Source: an uncultured Eubacteriales bacterium
GTDB lineage: Bacteria > Bacillota > Clostridia > Oscillospirales > Acutalibacteraceae
NCBI GenBank assembly: GCA_934486705.1
Contig: CAKSQS010000012.1
Coordinates: 1 to 56,258, forward strand
Length of the DNA stretch: 56,258 nucleotides
Direction of reading: 5' to 3'
Shown: positions 32,715 through 42,380 of the stretch, in pieces
Layout: the number at the start of each line of letters is the position of its first letter
Numbering within the stretch: the stretch's first letter is position 1
Translations under genes and position numbers: made by a program
Notes under the pieces: generated by a model
What the model was told of the DNA's origin: nothing
The model's input: only the letters and a program-made list of their open reading frames with translations
Database searches by the model: none

Positions 32715-33688
32715 TGAAAAGAGGTGTGCTTGATTTGAATTATTCAAAAGGCTCTGAAAAAGGAAAGGCGGCTTTAAGGCTGTACGGCTTTATACGCTCG
32801 GCGCTGCGGCTGATACTTTTAATAGGGCTTTCCTACATAATACTGTATCCCATTATTTTCTGTTTCAGCATAAGCATAAGGCAGCCGAGCGATATGATGG
32901 ACCCTACCGTAATATGGCTGCCGAAAAACCTTACGTTTGATAACATTAAATTTGTTTTGCAAAAAACGGAATTTATAAAATCGTTCGGCGTTTCCTCGGC
33001 TATTTCGCTTTTATGCTCGGTTTTGCAAACATTAAGCTGCGCTGTAACGGGCTACGGCTTTGCAAGGCTTAAATTTAAGGGGAGAAATATAATTTTCCTG
33101 CTGGCGCTTATGACCTTCATAGTGCCGCCGCAGATAATTTCAATGCCGCTGTATATTCAGTATTCGGGCGTTACCGCGTTTACCGCAAAGGTATTCGGCG
33201 GGGAGGGAATACCGCTTATAAACACAATTGTTCCGGTTACCGTTTCGGCGCTCTTTGCCCAGGGAATTAAATCGGGGTTGTTTATATATCTTTTCAGGCA
33301 ATCCTTCAAGGGCTTACCCAAAGAGCTTGAGGACGCGGCGTATCTGGACGGCTGCGGACCTGCAAAGGCGTTTACCAATATAATGCTGCCCAATTCCACG
33401 GCAATACTTCTGGTTTCGTTCGTTTTAAGTTTTGTGTGGTATTGGAACGACTACGTTAATATATCCCTCTTCTTCAACAAGTCAAAGCCGCTGGCGGTTT
33501 TGCTGAAAGGGCTGAGAAATACCTTCGGCAGAATGATCTCTCCGCAGGGGGCGGGATATACCGACGTTGAGGTTACGGTGTATGAAACTACGTTTTGTCT
33601 TATGTTCATAGCAGTGCCTATAATCATATATGTGATTTTGCAAAAGAAATTTACCGAATCGCTGATGAATACAAGTATTGTCGGATGA
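32714..33688 (+). CDS. Sugar ABC transporter permease (MalG-type), second pair
   Basis: 324 residues, six membrane segments, EAA loop EDAAYLDGCGPAKAFTNI. The ATG at 32714 overlaps the previous stop, but an AAGAGGTG at 32719-32726 sits 8 bases before an in-frame TTG at 32735, which may be the real start. The loop around 150-165 is an insertion relative to the other MalG-type permease here. Confidence 0.9.
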   Translation: MKRGVLDLNYSKGSEKGKAALRLYGFIRSALRLILLIGLSYIILYPIIFCFSISIRQPSDMMDPTVIWLPKNLTFDNIKFVLQKTEFIKSFGVSSAISLLCSVLQTLSCAVTGYGFARLKFKGRNIIFLLALMTFIVPPQIISMPLYIQYSGVTAFTAKVFGGEGIPLINTIVPVTVSALFAQGIKSGLFIYLFRQSFKGLPKELEDAAYLDGCGPAKAFTNIMLPNSTAILLVSFVLSFVWYWNDYVNISLFFNKSKPLAVLLKGLRNTFGRMISPQGAGYTDVEVTVYETTFCLMFIAVPIIIYVILQKKFTESLMNTSIVG

Positions 33689-33718
33689 TTCGAGAAAATA
33701 ACAAAAGGAGATTTTACC

Positions 33719-35125
33719 ATGAAGAAAAATTTATTCGCAAGACTTTCCTGCGGCGCTTTGGCGCTTGCAATGCTGCTTTCGGGCTGCGGAAAAACCGAAA
33801 CCGGCTCTGACGGCGGCAGCAACGGCGCAAGCAGCGGCAGCACAGAATCCCAAAATGTTGCGGCTATTGAAATGCCCACCGCCGACCTTTCGGGCAACAG
33901 CAAGGTTTTAAAGGTGTTCGGTTGGTCCTCTATGTCGGAAAACAATACCGACGGCGAAGCGGCGGAATATTTTAAAAAGGAATTCGGCGTGACGATTGAC
34001 GAAACAATTTCCACCCACGAAACCTACTGGTCGGACCTTGCAAAAATGGTTGCCGCAGGCAACGCGCCCGACGTGGTTGACTGCGCTTACGATAAGTTCT
34101 GGCCCGTTCCGGTTGCCGAGGATCTGCTTGAGCCGTGGGACGGACTTATAGACTTTAATTCGCCGCTTTGGGCTAATACAAAGGCTCAGACCGAGCAGTA
34201 TAAGTGGAAGGATAAAATTTATTTCCCGGTAATAAGCGAATTTGTGGCAAGCTGGATATATTACAACAAAAATATGTTCAAAAACTACGGGCTTGAGGAT
34301 ATGACCCCACGCGCGCTTTATGAGCGAAACGAATGGACGCTTGATAAGCTTTGCGAAATTTCGGATAAATTTATTGAAAAGAACAATAAGAACGAAATAA
34401 TTCAGTGGGGCTTTACCCCGCAAAACCTTGAGCCTATGAGTATTTCGGGCGTTCAGGTGGTTGAGGTTATAAACGGCAAGGAGTACAAGAACAATTTGCG
34501 CGACGCAAAGCTTGCAAAGGTTATGAACACCCTTTACAAAATAAGCGGAGCGGGCTCGGGCTCAATGTCCACCTCGGACGCGTGCCCTCTGTTTGAGCAG
34601 GAAAAGGTTGCCATGCTTTTCTCACACGCCGACCTTAATTTGCAAAGACGTTTTGAAACTCTCCGCCAGGAGGATGCGTTCGGCTTTGCACCTATGCCGA
34701 AATTGGATAACGACAGCAACTACAATGTTGAAATTGCGGTTGACCCAGGCTACGGCCTTATAAAGGGCGCTAAAAATAAAGAACTTGCCACTCTTTGGGT
34801 AAATTACCTTAAATGGTTCCGCTTGGGCGAAAACCTCTGCGTTGAAATTCCGAGAACGGAAACCACGGCGGCGGTTGAGCGCTACAACCTTAAAGCAAAG
34901 GCGGGCAGCGTTGCTTTGAGCGAAGAGGATGTTAACTTTATAAATAAATATCTTGCAAGCAACCCCACAAAGGTTTATGTTACCTACCGCAGCATTTTGC
35001 AGAACTTCGGCGACCTTTTGGAGGTTTACAAGTGGCAGGTGTTTGCGGGCTCGGCGCAGTGGTCGGCAGTTGTTCAGCAGCTTTACCCGACCTATGAAGC
35101 GCAGCTGAAGGCATATATAAAATAA
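33719..35125 (+). CDS. Sugar-binding lipoprotein (ABC transporter solute-binding protein)
   Basis: 468 residues, lipobox MLLSGCGK, a Gly/Ser-rich tether (about 25-45), then a standard type 1 solute-binding fold (KVFGWSSMSENN, AAGNAPDVVDCAYDKF, FVASWIYYNKNMF). It has the normal size, unlike the 935-residue one at 22923. It probably feeds the second permease pair directly upstream. AAAGGAGA lies 8 bases before the ATG. Confidence 0.93.
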   Translation: MKKNLFARLSCGALALAMLLSGCGKTETGSDGGSNGASSGSTESQNVAAIEMPTADLSGNSKVLKVFGWSSMSENNTDGEAAEYFKKEFGVTIDETISTHETYWSDLAKMVAAGNAPDVVDCAYDKFWPVPVAEDLLEPWDGLIDFNSPLWANTKAQTEQYKWKDKIYFPVISEFVASWIYYNKNMFKNYGLEDMTPRALYERNEWTLDKLCEISDKFIEKNNKNEIIQWGFTPQNLEPMSISGVQVVEVINGKEYKNNLRDAKLAKVMNTLYKISGAGSGSMSTSDACPLFEQEKVAMLFSHADLNLQRRFETLRQEDAFGFAPMPKLDNDSNYNVEIAVDPGYGLIKGAKNKELATLWVNYLKWFRLGENLCVEIPRTETTAAVERYNLKAKAGSVALSEEDVNFINKYLASNPTKVYVTYRSILQNFGDLLEVYKWQVFAGSAQWSAVVQQLYPTYEAQLKAYIK

Positions 35126-35144
35126 ACACATTTCAGGTGATTCT

Positions 35145-38100
35145 ATGAAAACAAGGCTTTCACATATAGCCGCTGCGGCTCTTACCGCAAGCTTTTTGCT
35201 TAGCAGCATAAGCGTGGGTTTACCCGCTGCTTATGCCGCGAGCCCCGCTAAAACGCCCGTGCTGCCGCTCACACCGTTCAGTGTAAGCGGAATAGGCGGT
35301 GCAAAGGCTGAAATTAAAAAGGATAAAAAGCTTTTCATAAAAACCGATACGGCGGTTATTTCATCCGATACATATTTGCAGGGCATTATTGCCGAAATGC
35401 CGCAAAAGGATACGAGCGTAAGCAAGGTTTTAAAGGTAACCCCCATGACCGGCGGCACAGCCCTTACCTACAATGCGGAGACCGTGACCCACAGCTTTGC
35501 AAGGGTTACAAATCTTACGGATGAAAAAGGGCTTAAAATAAACACCGTTACCGGCAAGGAATATTCCGTTGCCGATACAACGATAAGTCAGGCATACGCC
35601 AATATTCAGTTTGATAAGCGCAACAGCTTTGTTGGTGCGGACGGCATTATGTTTTATTTAAAGCTTGACGCGGCGAATACCGTCGCTCCGAACTTCGGCG
35701 CGTTCCGCCCCGAAAACAGCGGCCGCTGGTCGTTTGATTTCGACCCGGTGCTTATGCTCATGGTGGGTAAAGAGTATTCCTACAAGGCGCTTAACGCCTC
35801 TTCCTGGACTGCAGCAAAGGCGGTTGAGGATAAGGCGGGGAATCCCTATTTCGGCGCAATGCGCTTTGACAGAGCGTTTGAGGGCTATGTTAAAATTCCG
35901 TTTGACTCGCTTTCAAACGATATGGGCTTTAAGTTTAAACCGAATCAGGATTCGCTTTCCCGTATGTGCTTAAAGGCAAAGAGCCTCGGCGGGAAATACG
36001 GCACTATGACGGCAGGACCTTATTTTGTTATAAATAAGGACAGCACGTCTGCTGAGATTGAAGTGAATAAATCGGCATTTTCGGCAGCGCCCGCCAACGT
36101 TGGTGCGAAAATCAGCGGCTTTAAGCTGCCGCTAAAAAATACCGATGCGCTGCTAATTTACGTTAAGACCGACGCGGCTAACCGCATTACCGTTTCGGCG
36201 AATATGTGGGACGATTATCTTTCTGATATACCGTCGCTCGTTTTGAAAAGCAACGCCACGGTATACACGGTGGCGTTGGGCGGCTCTAAATGGACAGAGC
36301 AGAGGACCGTTAAAACCGAAACCGACGGCGCGGTTCAGTTCAACAAGGCTTTTGAGGGATATATTAAAATTCCCGTATCAAGCCTTAAGGAGCAGGAGGC
36401 AAGCCCCTTTATATCGGTTTATCCCGAAATTGACTATATAACCGGCGTAGATATTTGTATGGCGGGTATAGGCGGCAAATTCGGCAAGACCGAGGCTGCG
36501 GCGTTCCTTATAAACGGCGATAAGGGCACAACCGCCTTTGAGCTTTCGGATGAATACAAAGAGCCCGAGGTAGGACCCGTCGAGGTTGTACCGGTGCTTA
36601 ATACCAAACTGCTCGGCTACAACTGGCAGTGGGTAAAACACACGGAGGTAAAGCCCCTTGACTTTACGGCGGCTGTCGGCTCAAAATTGGAGTCGGCAGA
36701 TTCGGAAATGTATGAGGAAGCGTCTGTCGGCAGCTCGCAGGCATACGCCAACTTCAAGACCGATAAATTATCCGCTGCGGGCTATGAGGGTATGGTTTTC
36801 TATGTAAAATTTGACAGCGCCAACACGTTAATGCCGCAAATTGCAATAGATATACCCGCCGATAAATCAAGGTGGAGCGCTGATTACACACCGTCGCTTA
36901 TGCTTAAAAACGGCGGAATATACGAGTATATGCCCATAAGCGGCGGCGAGTGGAAAACAGCCGCCGCAGGCGCGGGAGCGCCGGGCAGCACCGTTTTCGG
37001 TACGGTCAGCTTTGACGGCGCTTTTGAGGGATATATAAAAATTCCGTTTTCAAGCCTTGATAACGACTCGGGCTTTAAATTCCTTATAAACGAAGACACA
37101 ATATGCAATATAGTTTACAGAATAAAGGGAATAAGCGGAAAATACGGCGAGCCTGTTTTAGGTCCTTCTTTCCTTATTTCAAAGGACGGCAAAAAGGGAA
37201 TAGAGCTTAAAAAAGCCGACCCGATAACAGTAACTCCCGTGACCGACTGGAGCATGGGTCAAAGCCCGGCGGAAACATTTAAGGTCTACGATACGCCGCT
37301 CAAATGGACTGCCGCAAGGGGACAGAAAATATCTGCCGACCACGAATACACAAAGGATTTCGCAACGGAGTCTCTGGCATATGCACGGTATCAGATGAAC
37401 GGCAGCCTTGTATTCGGAAATGCTACCCATGTTATTATGTATTTAAAAACCGACGCGGCTAACACGGTCGTACCGAGAATATCCTATGCGGGTTCATCAC
37501 TCGGGATAGGCTACGATCCGGAAATGGCGCTCGGCGTGGGCAAGGCGTATTCCTATTTGCCCGCAGGCGGAACAAAGTGGCTTTCGGGAACTGCGGTTCA
37601 AACCTGGAGCGCTGCCGGCGGAAACACGTATTTCGGCGGAATTAAATTTGATAAACCTTTTGAGGGCTATGTTAAATTCGCAATAGCCGACCTTTGCAAC
37701 GATTACGCGCTGGTAAACAACGCCGACCGCAAAACGACTGAAATTTCAGGCATAACCGTTTCAATAGGCAAAATAGGCGGAAAATACGGCACGGTAACCG
37801 CAGGTCCGTTCTTCTTGACCGAAAAGGACAGCGATTCACCGGAAATAAAGCTTTATGAAAAGCCTGCCGAAAATACCGACATTGCAATAACCGCGTCGCC
37901 GATAGCTATAACCGCAAAATCGGACGCGCTGAAATTTGAAAGCGTAAATCCGTTTAAAGGGCTTACCATTACGGCTTATAAATTCTCACTGACAGGGAAA
38001 AAGGATGTATTTTCGCTTAACGGCAATACCGCGCTTAGGGGCTCAAACGGATTTTTGTTCTATGCCAAGGCAAGCAAGGAAACCGTAATTGTTCCTGCTC

Positions 38101-40793
38101 TGAGTGTCGGCGGCAAGCCTGAATTAGGGCTTACATCGGGCAAAAAATACGGTGTTTTAAGCTTTGGCGACTCGGCATGGAGCTTTAAGGATATAACTGA
38201 CGGCGGAATAACCTTAAAGGCAGGCTTTGAGGGATATATAAGCCTGCCCCATACCGCATTTGCGGCAGTCGGCGGCTTTGAAGTAAAAAGCGGGGAAGAC
38301 GCCTTTAAATCGCTTGCTTTCGGTTTCGGCAATACTGAAAACGGTGGCAGCGTTACCCTCGGCGCTCTAAGCCTTATTACCAATAACGGCGGCAGCACCG
38401 AAGTGATTTACCCGACCGCATACGATTCCAAAGACCCCTACGAGCGCATACAGGGAATATTTGAGCGCACAAAGCAGGGGCTGGCGCACGGCAATTATTA
38501 TATGGTGGGCGACAGCACGCGCCATTTGTACGGCTACCCGATATTCCGCATAGTGCGCAATGCGCTGAAAGAAAAATACAATATGAACTGCGTAGTTCAG
38601 GCGCAAAGCGGCTTAAAGGCGGAGCATTGGAGCAACTACACCCCGGGGCTTGACGGGCCTACCCAACCGACGGTTGATCAGCTGATTGAAAAAATACCGG
38701 GAAACGGCAGAAACTGCATTGTTGATATAGCGCTCGGAATTAACGATTCGGGAAAATCGGGCGATGAAATTTACAAATACCTCAAAAAGGGCATTGACGA
38801 AATAAGAAAGGCAAAGCCCGAGGCGGTTATTGTTTACACAAGCCCGAGCTTGGTATCATTCTCTGAAAATAACGATAATATGCGCGCTGCGGCAAAGAAG
38901 ATATGGGAAGACGGCAGCATTTACAAAATAGACGTTATGAACAATGTGTTCGACGACTATTACTCCCAGTATTACAGCGATACCCACCACCCGAACTCAC
39001 TCGGCTATAAGCTGATAGGACAGTATATCGTTTCAAGATACCTCGGTACATCGTTTGATAAGATATACGATGTTGACACAAGCTCTTACACACTGCCGAC
39101 GGGCGCTTTGCCTATAACCTCAAGCCTTAAAATATCGCTTATTCATAACCTTGCCGCGGGGCTTTACAGTATGAAGGTGAACGGCAAAAATGTAAGCTCG
39201 GTAAAGCTTAACGGCAGCGTTATATGCTCGGGCAACCCGCCGTTTGATACCGATAACTTTATTGAAACAAGGCTGTCCGAGCCGCTTAACGGCAACGATT
39301 ATATAGCCTTTTACCTAAAGCTGCCGTCGGCAAACAGCCTCGGTGTTAGGGCTTTCGGCTTAAAGGATAACAGAGAGATAATATTCAAGGGTGCGGTGGA
39401 TTATTACATTTGTCCCTTAGGCTCGGATAAATGGACTAAGAAGACCACAAGCGACGGCTTGAAAAGCGGAAATAAGACCTACGGCTCGGTAGATTTTGAC
39501 GGCGCGTTTGAGGGCTGGGTAAAGCTGCCGCTCAGCGGATTTTTCAATTCCCCCTCGGTTTATGAGGATATAAACGGCGTGACCTTCAGATTTTCCGAAA
39601 TCGGCGGAGATTACGGCGAGGTTCGCGTGGGCGCGTTCTTTGCAATTTCGGATGAACCGTATACGGTTAAAAATATGTGGAAAAAATCAGATCTGCCGGA
39701 AATGACCCCGTTCACTCCCATAACGGCGCTTGATTCCTCGTGGCTCGTTTACAAGGATTACCTGCCGAGCCCCATACCCTCGCTTTCAAAGAATAAGTGC
39801 GTGGTTATAGGCTCAGAGCCGGCAGCGGATTATGACGCGCCCGAATATGCGCACTCGGCGCACTGGGTATCCGCCGCATACAACAATATGCCGCTTGCGG
39901 GATTCAGCCATCTGCTCTTTTATGTAAAGGTTCCTGCGAAAAAGGAAAACCGCTTTACCATGTGCATGGTAACCGATAAGCAGCAGTTTGATATTATGGC
40001 GAATATGAGCTATCAGCTTTTGGCGGTGGGCGAGAAGAAGTGGAAGCACTACCCGGCGGAGCGCACCTTTAACTCAATAGGCGGCGTGGTTCTTCCCGCA
40101 GGCTTTGAGGGTCTTGTGAAAATTCCCGTTGCAAGCCTGCTGCCCACAAACGCTACCGAGAATGTGCTGCTGCAAAAGGTATTCTGGCGCTTTGCGTATA
40201 TAGGAATGGGCGATAATATGGTAACGGTAGGACCTATGTTCGGCGTAACAAAGGATAACGACGCAGGCCCCGACGAGGTGGTTTACACATCACTCCCCGA
40301 GGCTACCACAATAAAATCCATTTACGCAATAGAAAAGCAGGATATATTCACCGATAAGGTAATGCTTTACTGGGAAGCCTTTGAGGGCGCTAAGTATTAT
40401 ATGGCGGAGGCGTACTCCATAACCAAAACCGAAACGGGCTACGAATACCGCCTTGTGGCGCAAAACAAAGCTATTTCCAACAGCGGCGCTATAACCGACC
40501 TTATGCCGGGCAGAAAATACGCGGTGCTTATTAAAGCATATGATTTGCGCGATAAGCTGCTTGCAATTTACGATTATACCACATTTACAACGCTTGAAAC
40601 GGAACAATACGTTTACCCGACAATATCAAATAATATGACCTACGATAAGGTGTATTACAAGCAGTCGGACAGCGGCAAAACGGGCGGCGGCTCATATACC
40701 TTGCCTATAGTTATAGGCAGCGTGAGCGTTGCGCTTTTGGCGGGCGCTGCGGCAGTGTTTACGGTTGTTTATAAAAGGAGGAAGAAAAAATGA
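35145..40793 (+). CDS. Giant cell-surface protein with seven IGGKYG modules, an SGNH domain and a C-terminal anchor
   Basis: 1882 residues with a signal peptide (1-31). Seven repeats of a beta-rich module (180-220 residues) each end in an EGY(V/I)KIP strand and, about 30-40 residues later, an IGGKYG..T.GPFF-like block: near 245/281, 403/442, 627/662, 839/877, 1028/1060, 1455/1485 and 1654/1685. Between modules five and six lies an SGNH hydrolase (about 1100-1300) with YMVGDSTRH (Ser), LGINDSG (Asn) and DTHHPNSLGY (Asp/His). An FN3-like domain follows (about 1722-1822, VMLYWEAFEGAKYYMAEAY), then a Gly-rich stretch, one membrane helix and the basic tail RRKKK. It is displayed on the cell and probably binds and de-acetylates a polysaccharide. 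Confidence 0.8.
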   Translation: MKTRLSHIAAAALTASFLLSSISVGLPAAYAASPAKTPVLPLTPFSVSGIGGAKAEIKKDKKLFIKTDTAVISSDTYLQGIIAEMPQKDTSVSKVLKVTPMTGGTALTYNAETVTHSFARVTNLTDEKGLKINTVTGKEYSVADTTISQAYANIQFDKRNSFVGADGIMFYLKLDAANTVAPNFGAFRPENSGRWSFDFDPVLMLMVGKEYSYKALNASSWTAAKAVEDKAGNPYFGAMRFDRAFEGYVKIPFDSLSNDMGFKFKPNQDSLSRMCLKAKSLGGKYGTMTAGPYFVINKDSTSAEIEVNKSAFSAAPANVGAKISGFKLPLKNTDALLIYVKTDAANRITVSANMWDDYLSDIPSLVLKSNATVYTVALGGSKWTEQRTVKTETDGAVQFNKAFEGYIKIPVSSLKEQEASPFISVYPEIDYITGVDICMAGIGGKFGKTEAAAFLINGDKGTTAFELSDEYKEPEVGPVEVVPVLNTKLLGYNWQWVKHTEVKPLDFTAAVGSKLESADSEMYEEASVGSSQAYANFKTDKLSAAGYEGMVFYVKFDSANTLMPQIAIDIPADKSRWSADYTPSLMLKNGGIYEYMPISGGEWKTAAAGAGAPGSTVFGTVSFDGAFEGYIKIPFSSLDNDSGFKFLINEDTICNIVYRIKGISGKYGEPVLGPSFLISKDGKKGIELKKADPITVTPVTDWSMGQSPAETFKVYDTPLKWTAARGQKISADHEYTKDFATESLAYARYQMNGSLVFGNATHVIMYLKTDAANTVVPRISYAGSSLGIGYDPEMALGVGKAYSYLPAGGTKWLSGTAVQTWSAAGGNTYFGGIKFDKPFEGYVKFAIADLCNDYALVNNADRKTTEISGITVSIGKIGGKYGTVTAGPFFLTEKDSDSPEIKLYEKPAENTDIAITASPIAITAKSDALKFESVNPFKGLTITAYKFSLTGKKDVFSLNGNTALRGSNGFLFYAKASKETVIVPALSVGGKPELGLTSGKKYGVLSFGDSAWSFKDITDGGITLKAGFEGYISLPHTAFAAVGGFEVKSGEDAFKSLAFGFGNTENGGSVTLGALSLITNNGGSTEVIYPTAYDSKDPYERIQGIFERTKQGLAHGNYYMVGDSTRHLYGYPIFRIVRNALKEKYNMNCVVQAQSGLKAEHWSNYTPGLDGPTQPTVDQLIEKIPGNGRNCIVDIALGINDSGKSGDEIYKYLKKGIDEIRKAKPEAVIVYTSPSLVSFSENNDNMRAAAKKIWEDGSIYKIDVMNNVFDDYYSQYYSDTHHPNSLGYKLIGQYIVSRYLGTSFDKIYDVDTSSYTLPTGALPITSSLKISLIHNLAAGLYSMKVNGKNVSSVKLNGSVICSGNPPFDTDNFIETRLSEPLNGNDYIAFYLKLPSANSLGVRAFGLKDNREIIFKGAVDYYICPLGSDKWTKKTTSDGLKSGNKTYGSVDFDGAFEGWVKLPLSGFFNSPSVYEDINGVTFRFSEIGGDYGEVRVGAFFAISDEPYTVKNMWKKSDLPEMTPFTPITALDSSWLVYKDYLPSPIPSLSKNKCVVIGSEPAADYDAPEYAHSAHWVSAAYNNMPLAGFSHLLFYVKVPAKKENRFTMCMVTDKQQFDIMANMSYQLLAVGEKKWKHYPAERTFNSIGGVVLPAGFEGLVKIPVASLLPTNATENVLLQKVFWRFAYIGMGDNMVTVGPMFGVTKDNDAGPDEVVYTSLPEATTIKSIYAIEKQDIFTDKVMLYWEAFEGAKYYMAEAYSITKTETGYEYRLVAQNKAISNSGAITDLMPGRKYAVLIKAYDLRDKLLAIYDYTTFTTLETEQYVYPTISNNMTYDKVYYKQSDSGKTGGGSYTLPIVIGSVSVALLAGAAAVFTVVYKRRKKK

Positions 40794-42361
40794 TTAAAAG
40801 GTATTTGAAATCATTTACCGCTGCGGCTTTGGCGCTTGTTTTGGCGCTTTCAGCCGTCGGCTGCGGCAAAAAGGCTGCAAAGCCCGCCGCAAAAACGGCG
40901 GATTCCTCCGATAAACCCGCCTTTAATATTGATATAAGCGGCAACAAAAAGGACGCCGCCGCGGTTGAGCGCAGCTACACCACGCTTTACTCCGACAGCG
41001 ACGATTTACTCTACGGCAACCCGAACAGGGGCTTGCGCGGCTTTTACTCGGTATTTGATTTTGAGGCGAGCAAAGAGGATATTATAAGCCTTTTGGAGGA
41101 GCAGACAAACAGCTGGTATAAATACACCCAAACCCCTATAGCCGTTTGCTACTTCTTCCCGGGCGATTACCTCGGCAAAAAGCTGAGCGATAAATTTTTT
41201 GAAAACGTACAGGTAATATTCGATTGGCTGCGCGAAAAGCAGATACAAATTCTTCTGCGCTTTGCTTATTACGACGTTAACGTTTTCAATAAGCGCACCC
41301 CCACAACGGATGAGCTTTTAATACATATAAATCAGCTTGCCGAAAACGGAATAATTGACCGCAACAAGGATGTTATACATGTTTTCCAGGCGGGATTTAT
41401 AGGTCAGTTCGGCGAGTGGCACTCGGATAACCCCCCGGCGGACAGAACGGCTATTTTAACCGCCCTTGCCGATAAGCTGTGGCCCGAGGGCGTCTACTCG
41501 CAGGTGCGCCACCCCGATTATAAGGACTTTTTGCCCGACAGCAACCCCAAAAAGAAAATGATAGGCTTTAATAACGACGGGTGGTTCGGCATACAGGATA
41601 CAACCGAGCTCGGCAATATGACCTACAGCTACGGCTTAGAGCCATGGAACAGAAACGTAAAAGAGGGTGCTTACACCCCGCAGGACGGCGAATTTTACTA
41701 CCATACCCAGTACACAAGCGACCTCGGCGAAAATATGTACCCCGACGGCTACGCCTGCATTTTGGGTATGTCGCAGCTGCGGTTTACCACTTTCAGCGCC
41801 ATAAACGGCTGGCTTGATAAGGGCGCGCTGCAGGACGGCGCAATGGTTCGCTGTATGAAACAGCCCGTAACCGTTAAATGGCTTAAAGAATACGGCTTGC
41901 CGTACTCTGAAAACTGGTTTAAAAATTCAGAGGGCAAAACGGTTGAGCGCAACACCTTTGAATATATGCGCGATTATTTGGGTTACAGATTTTCAGCCGA
42001 TACCCTCTCGGTAAAGCAGGCGGATAAAAAGCTTAACGTTACCTTAACCCTTGAAAACCACGGTTTTTCCGCCGCCTTCAACGTTACAAGCAAGCTTTGC
42101 TTATTAGACTCAAAAAACAAGGAAATTGCAAGCGTGGATTTGGGCGACCCTAAGAGCTGGCACAGCACAAATCCCGATGATTATAACGACCGCAGGCAGC
42201 TTGTGCATACCCTTACCGCCGATATTGACAGCCCCGCAGCCAAGGGCGAATACAAGCTTGCGCTGCAATTGCTTTCAAAGGGAGGTGGAACTGCGAGACT
42301 CGATAATAATATCCCGTTTGAAAACGGCTGCAATATCCTGCATACCTTTAAAGTAAAATAA
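40790..42361 (+). CDS. DUF4874/DUF4832 lipoprotein, putative glycan hydrolase
   Basis: 523 residues, lipobox ALSAVGCGKK. The DUF4874 part begins GNPNRGLRGFYS and holds VCYFFPGDYLG and ILLRFAYYDVNVF. The next part has FQAGFIGQFGEWHSD, HTQYTSDL and FSAINGWLDKG. The C-terminal beta domain ends ARLDNNIPFENGCNILH. The fold expected is a TIM barrel, and acidic residues in the GEWHSD region are catalytic candidates, but no activity is established for the family as far as I know. It overlaps the 1882-residue gene by 4 bp. Its homologue in the 1477-residue protein is fused behind the same kind of module plus FN3 domain. Confidence 0.8.
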   Translation: MIKRYLKSFTAAALALVLALSAVGCGKKAAKPAAKTADSSDKPAFNIDISGNKKDAAAVERSYTTLYSDSDDLLYGNPNRGLRGFYSVFDFEASKEDIISLLEEQTNSWYKYTQTPIAVCYFFPGDYLGKKLSDKFFENVQVIFDWLREKQIQILLRFAYYDVNVFNKRTPTTDELLIHINQLAENGIIDRNKDVIHVFQAGFIGQFGEWHSDNPPADRTAILTALADKLWPEGVYSQVRHPDYKDFLPDSNPKKKMIGFNNDGWFGIQDTTELGNMTYSYGLEPWNRNVKEGAYTPQDGEFYYHTQYTSDLGENMYPDGYACILGMSQLRFTTFSAINGWLDKGALQDGAMVRCMKQPVTVKWLKEYGLPYSENWFKNSEGKTVERNTFEYMRDYLGYRFSADTLSVKQADKKLNVTLTLENHGFSAAFNVTSKLCLLDSKNKEIASVDLGDPKSWHSTNPDDYNDRRQLVHTLTADIDSPAAKGEYKLALQLLSKGGGTARLDNNIPFENGCNILHTFKVK

Positions 42362-42380
42362 ATTTTAAGGAGCGATATTT

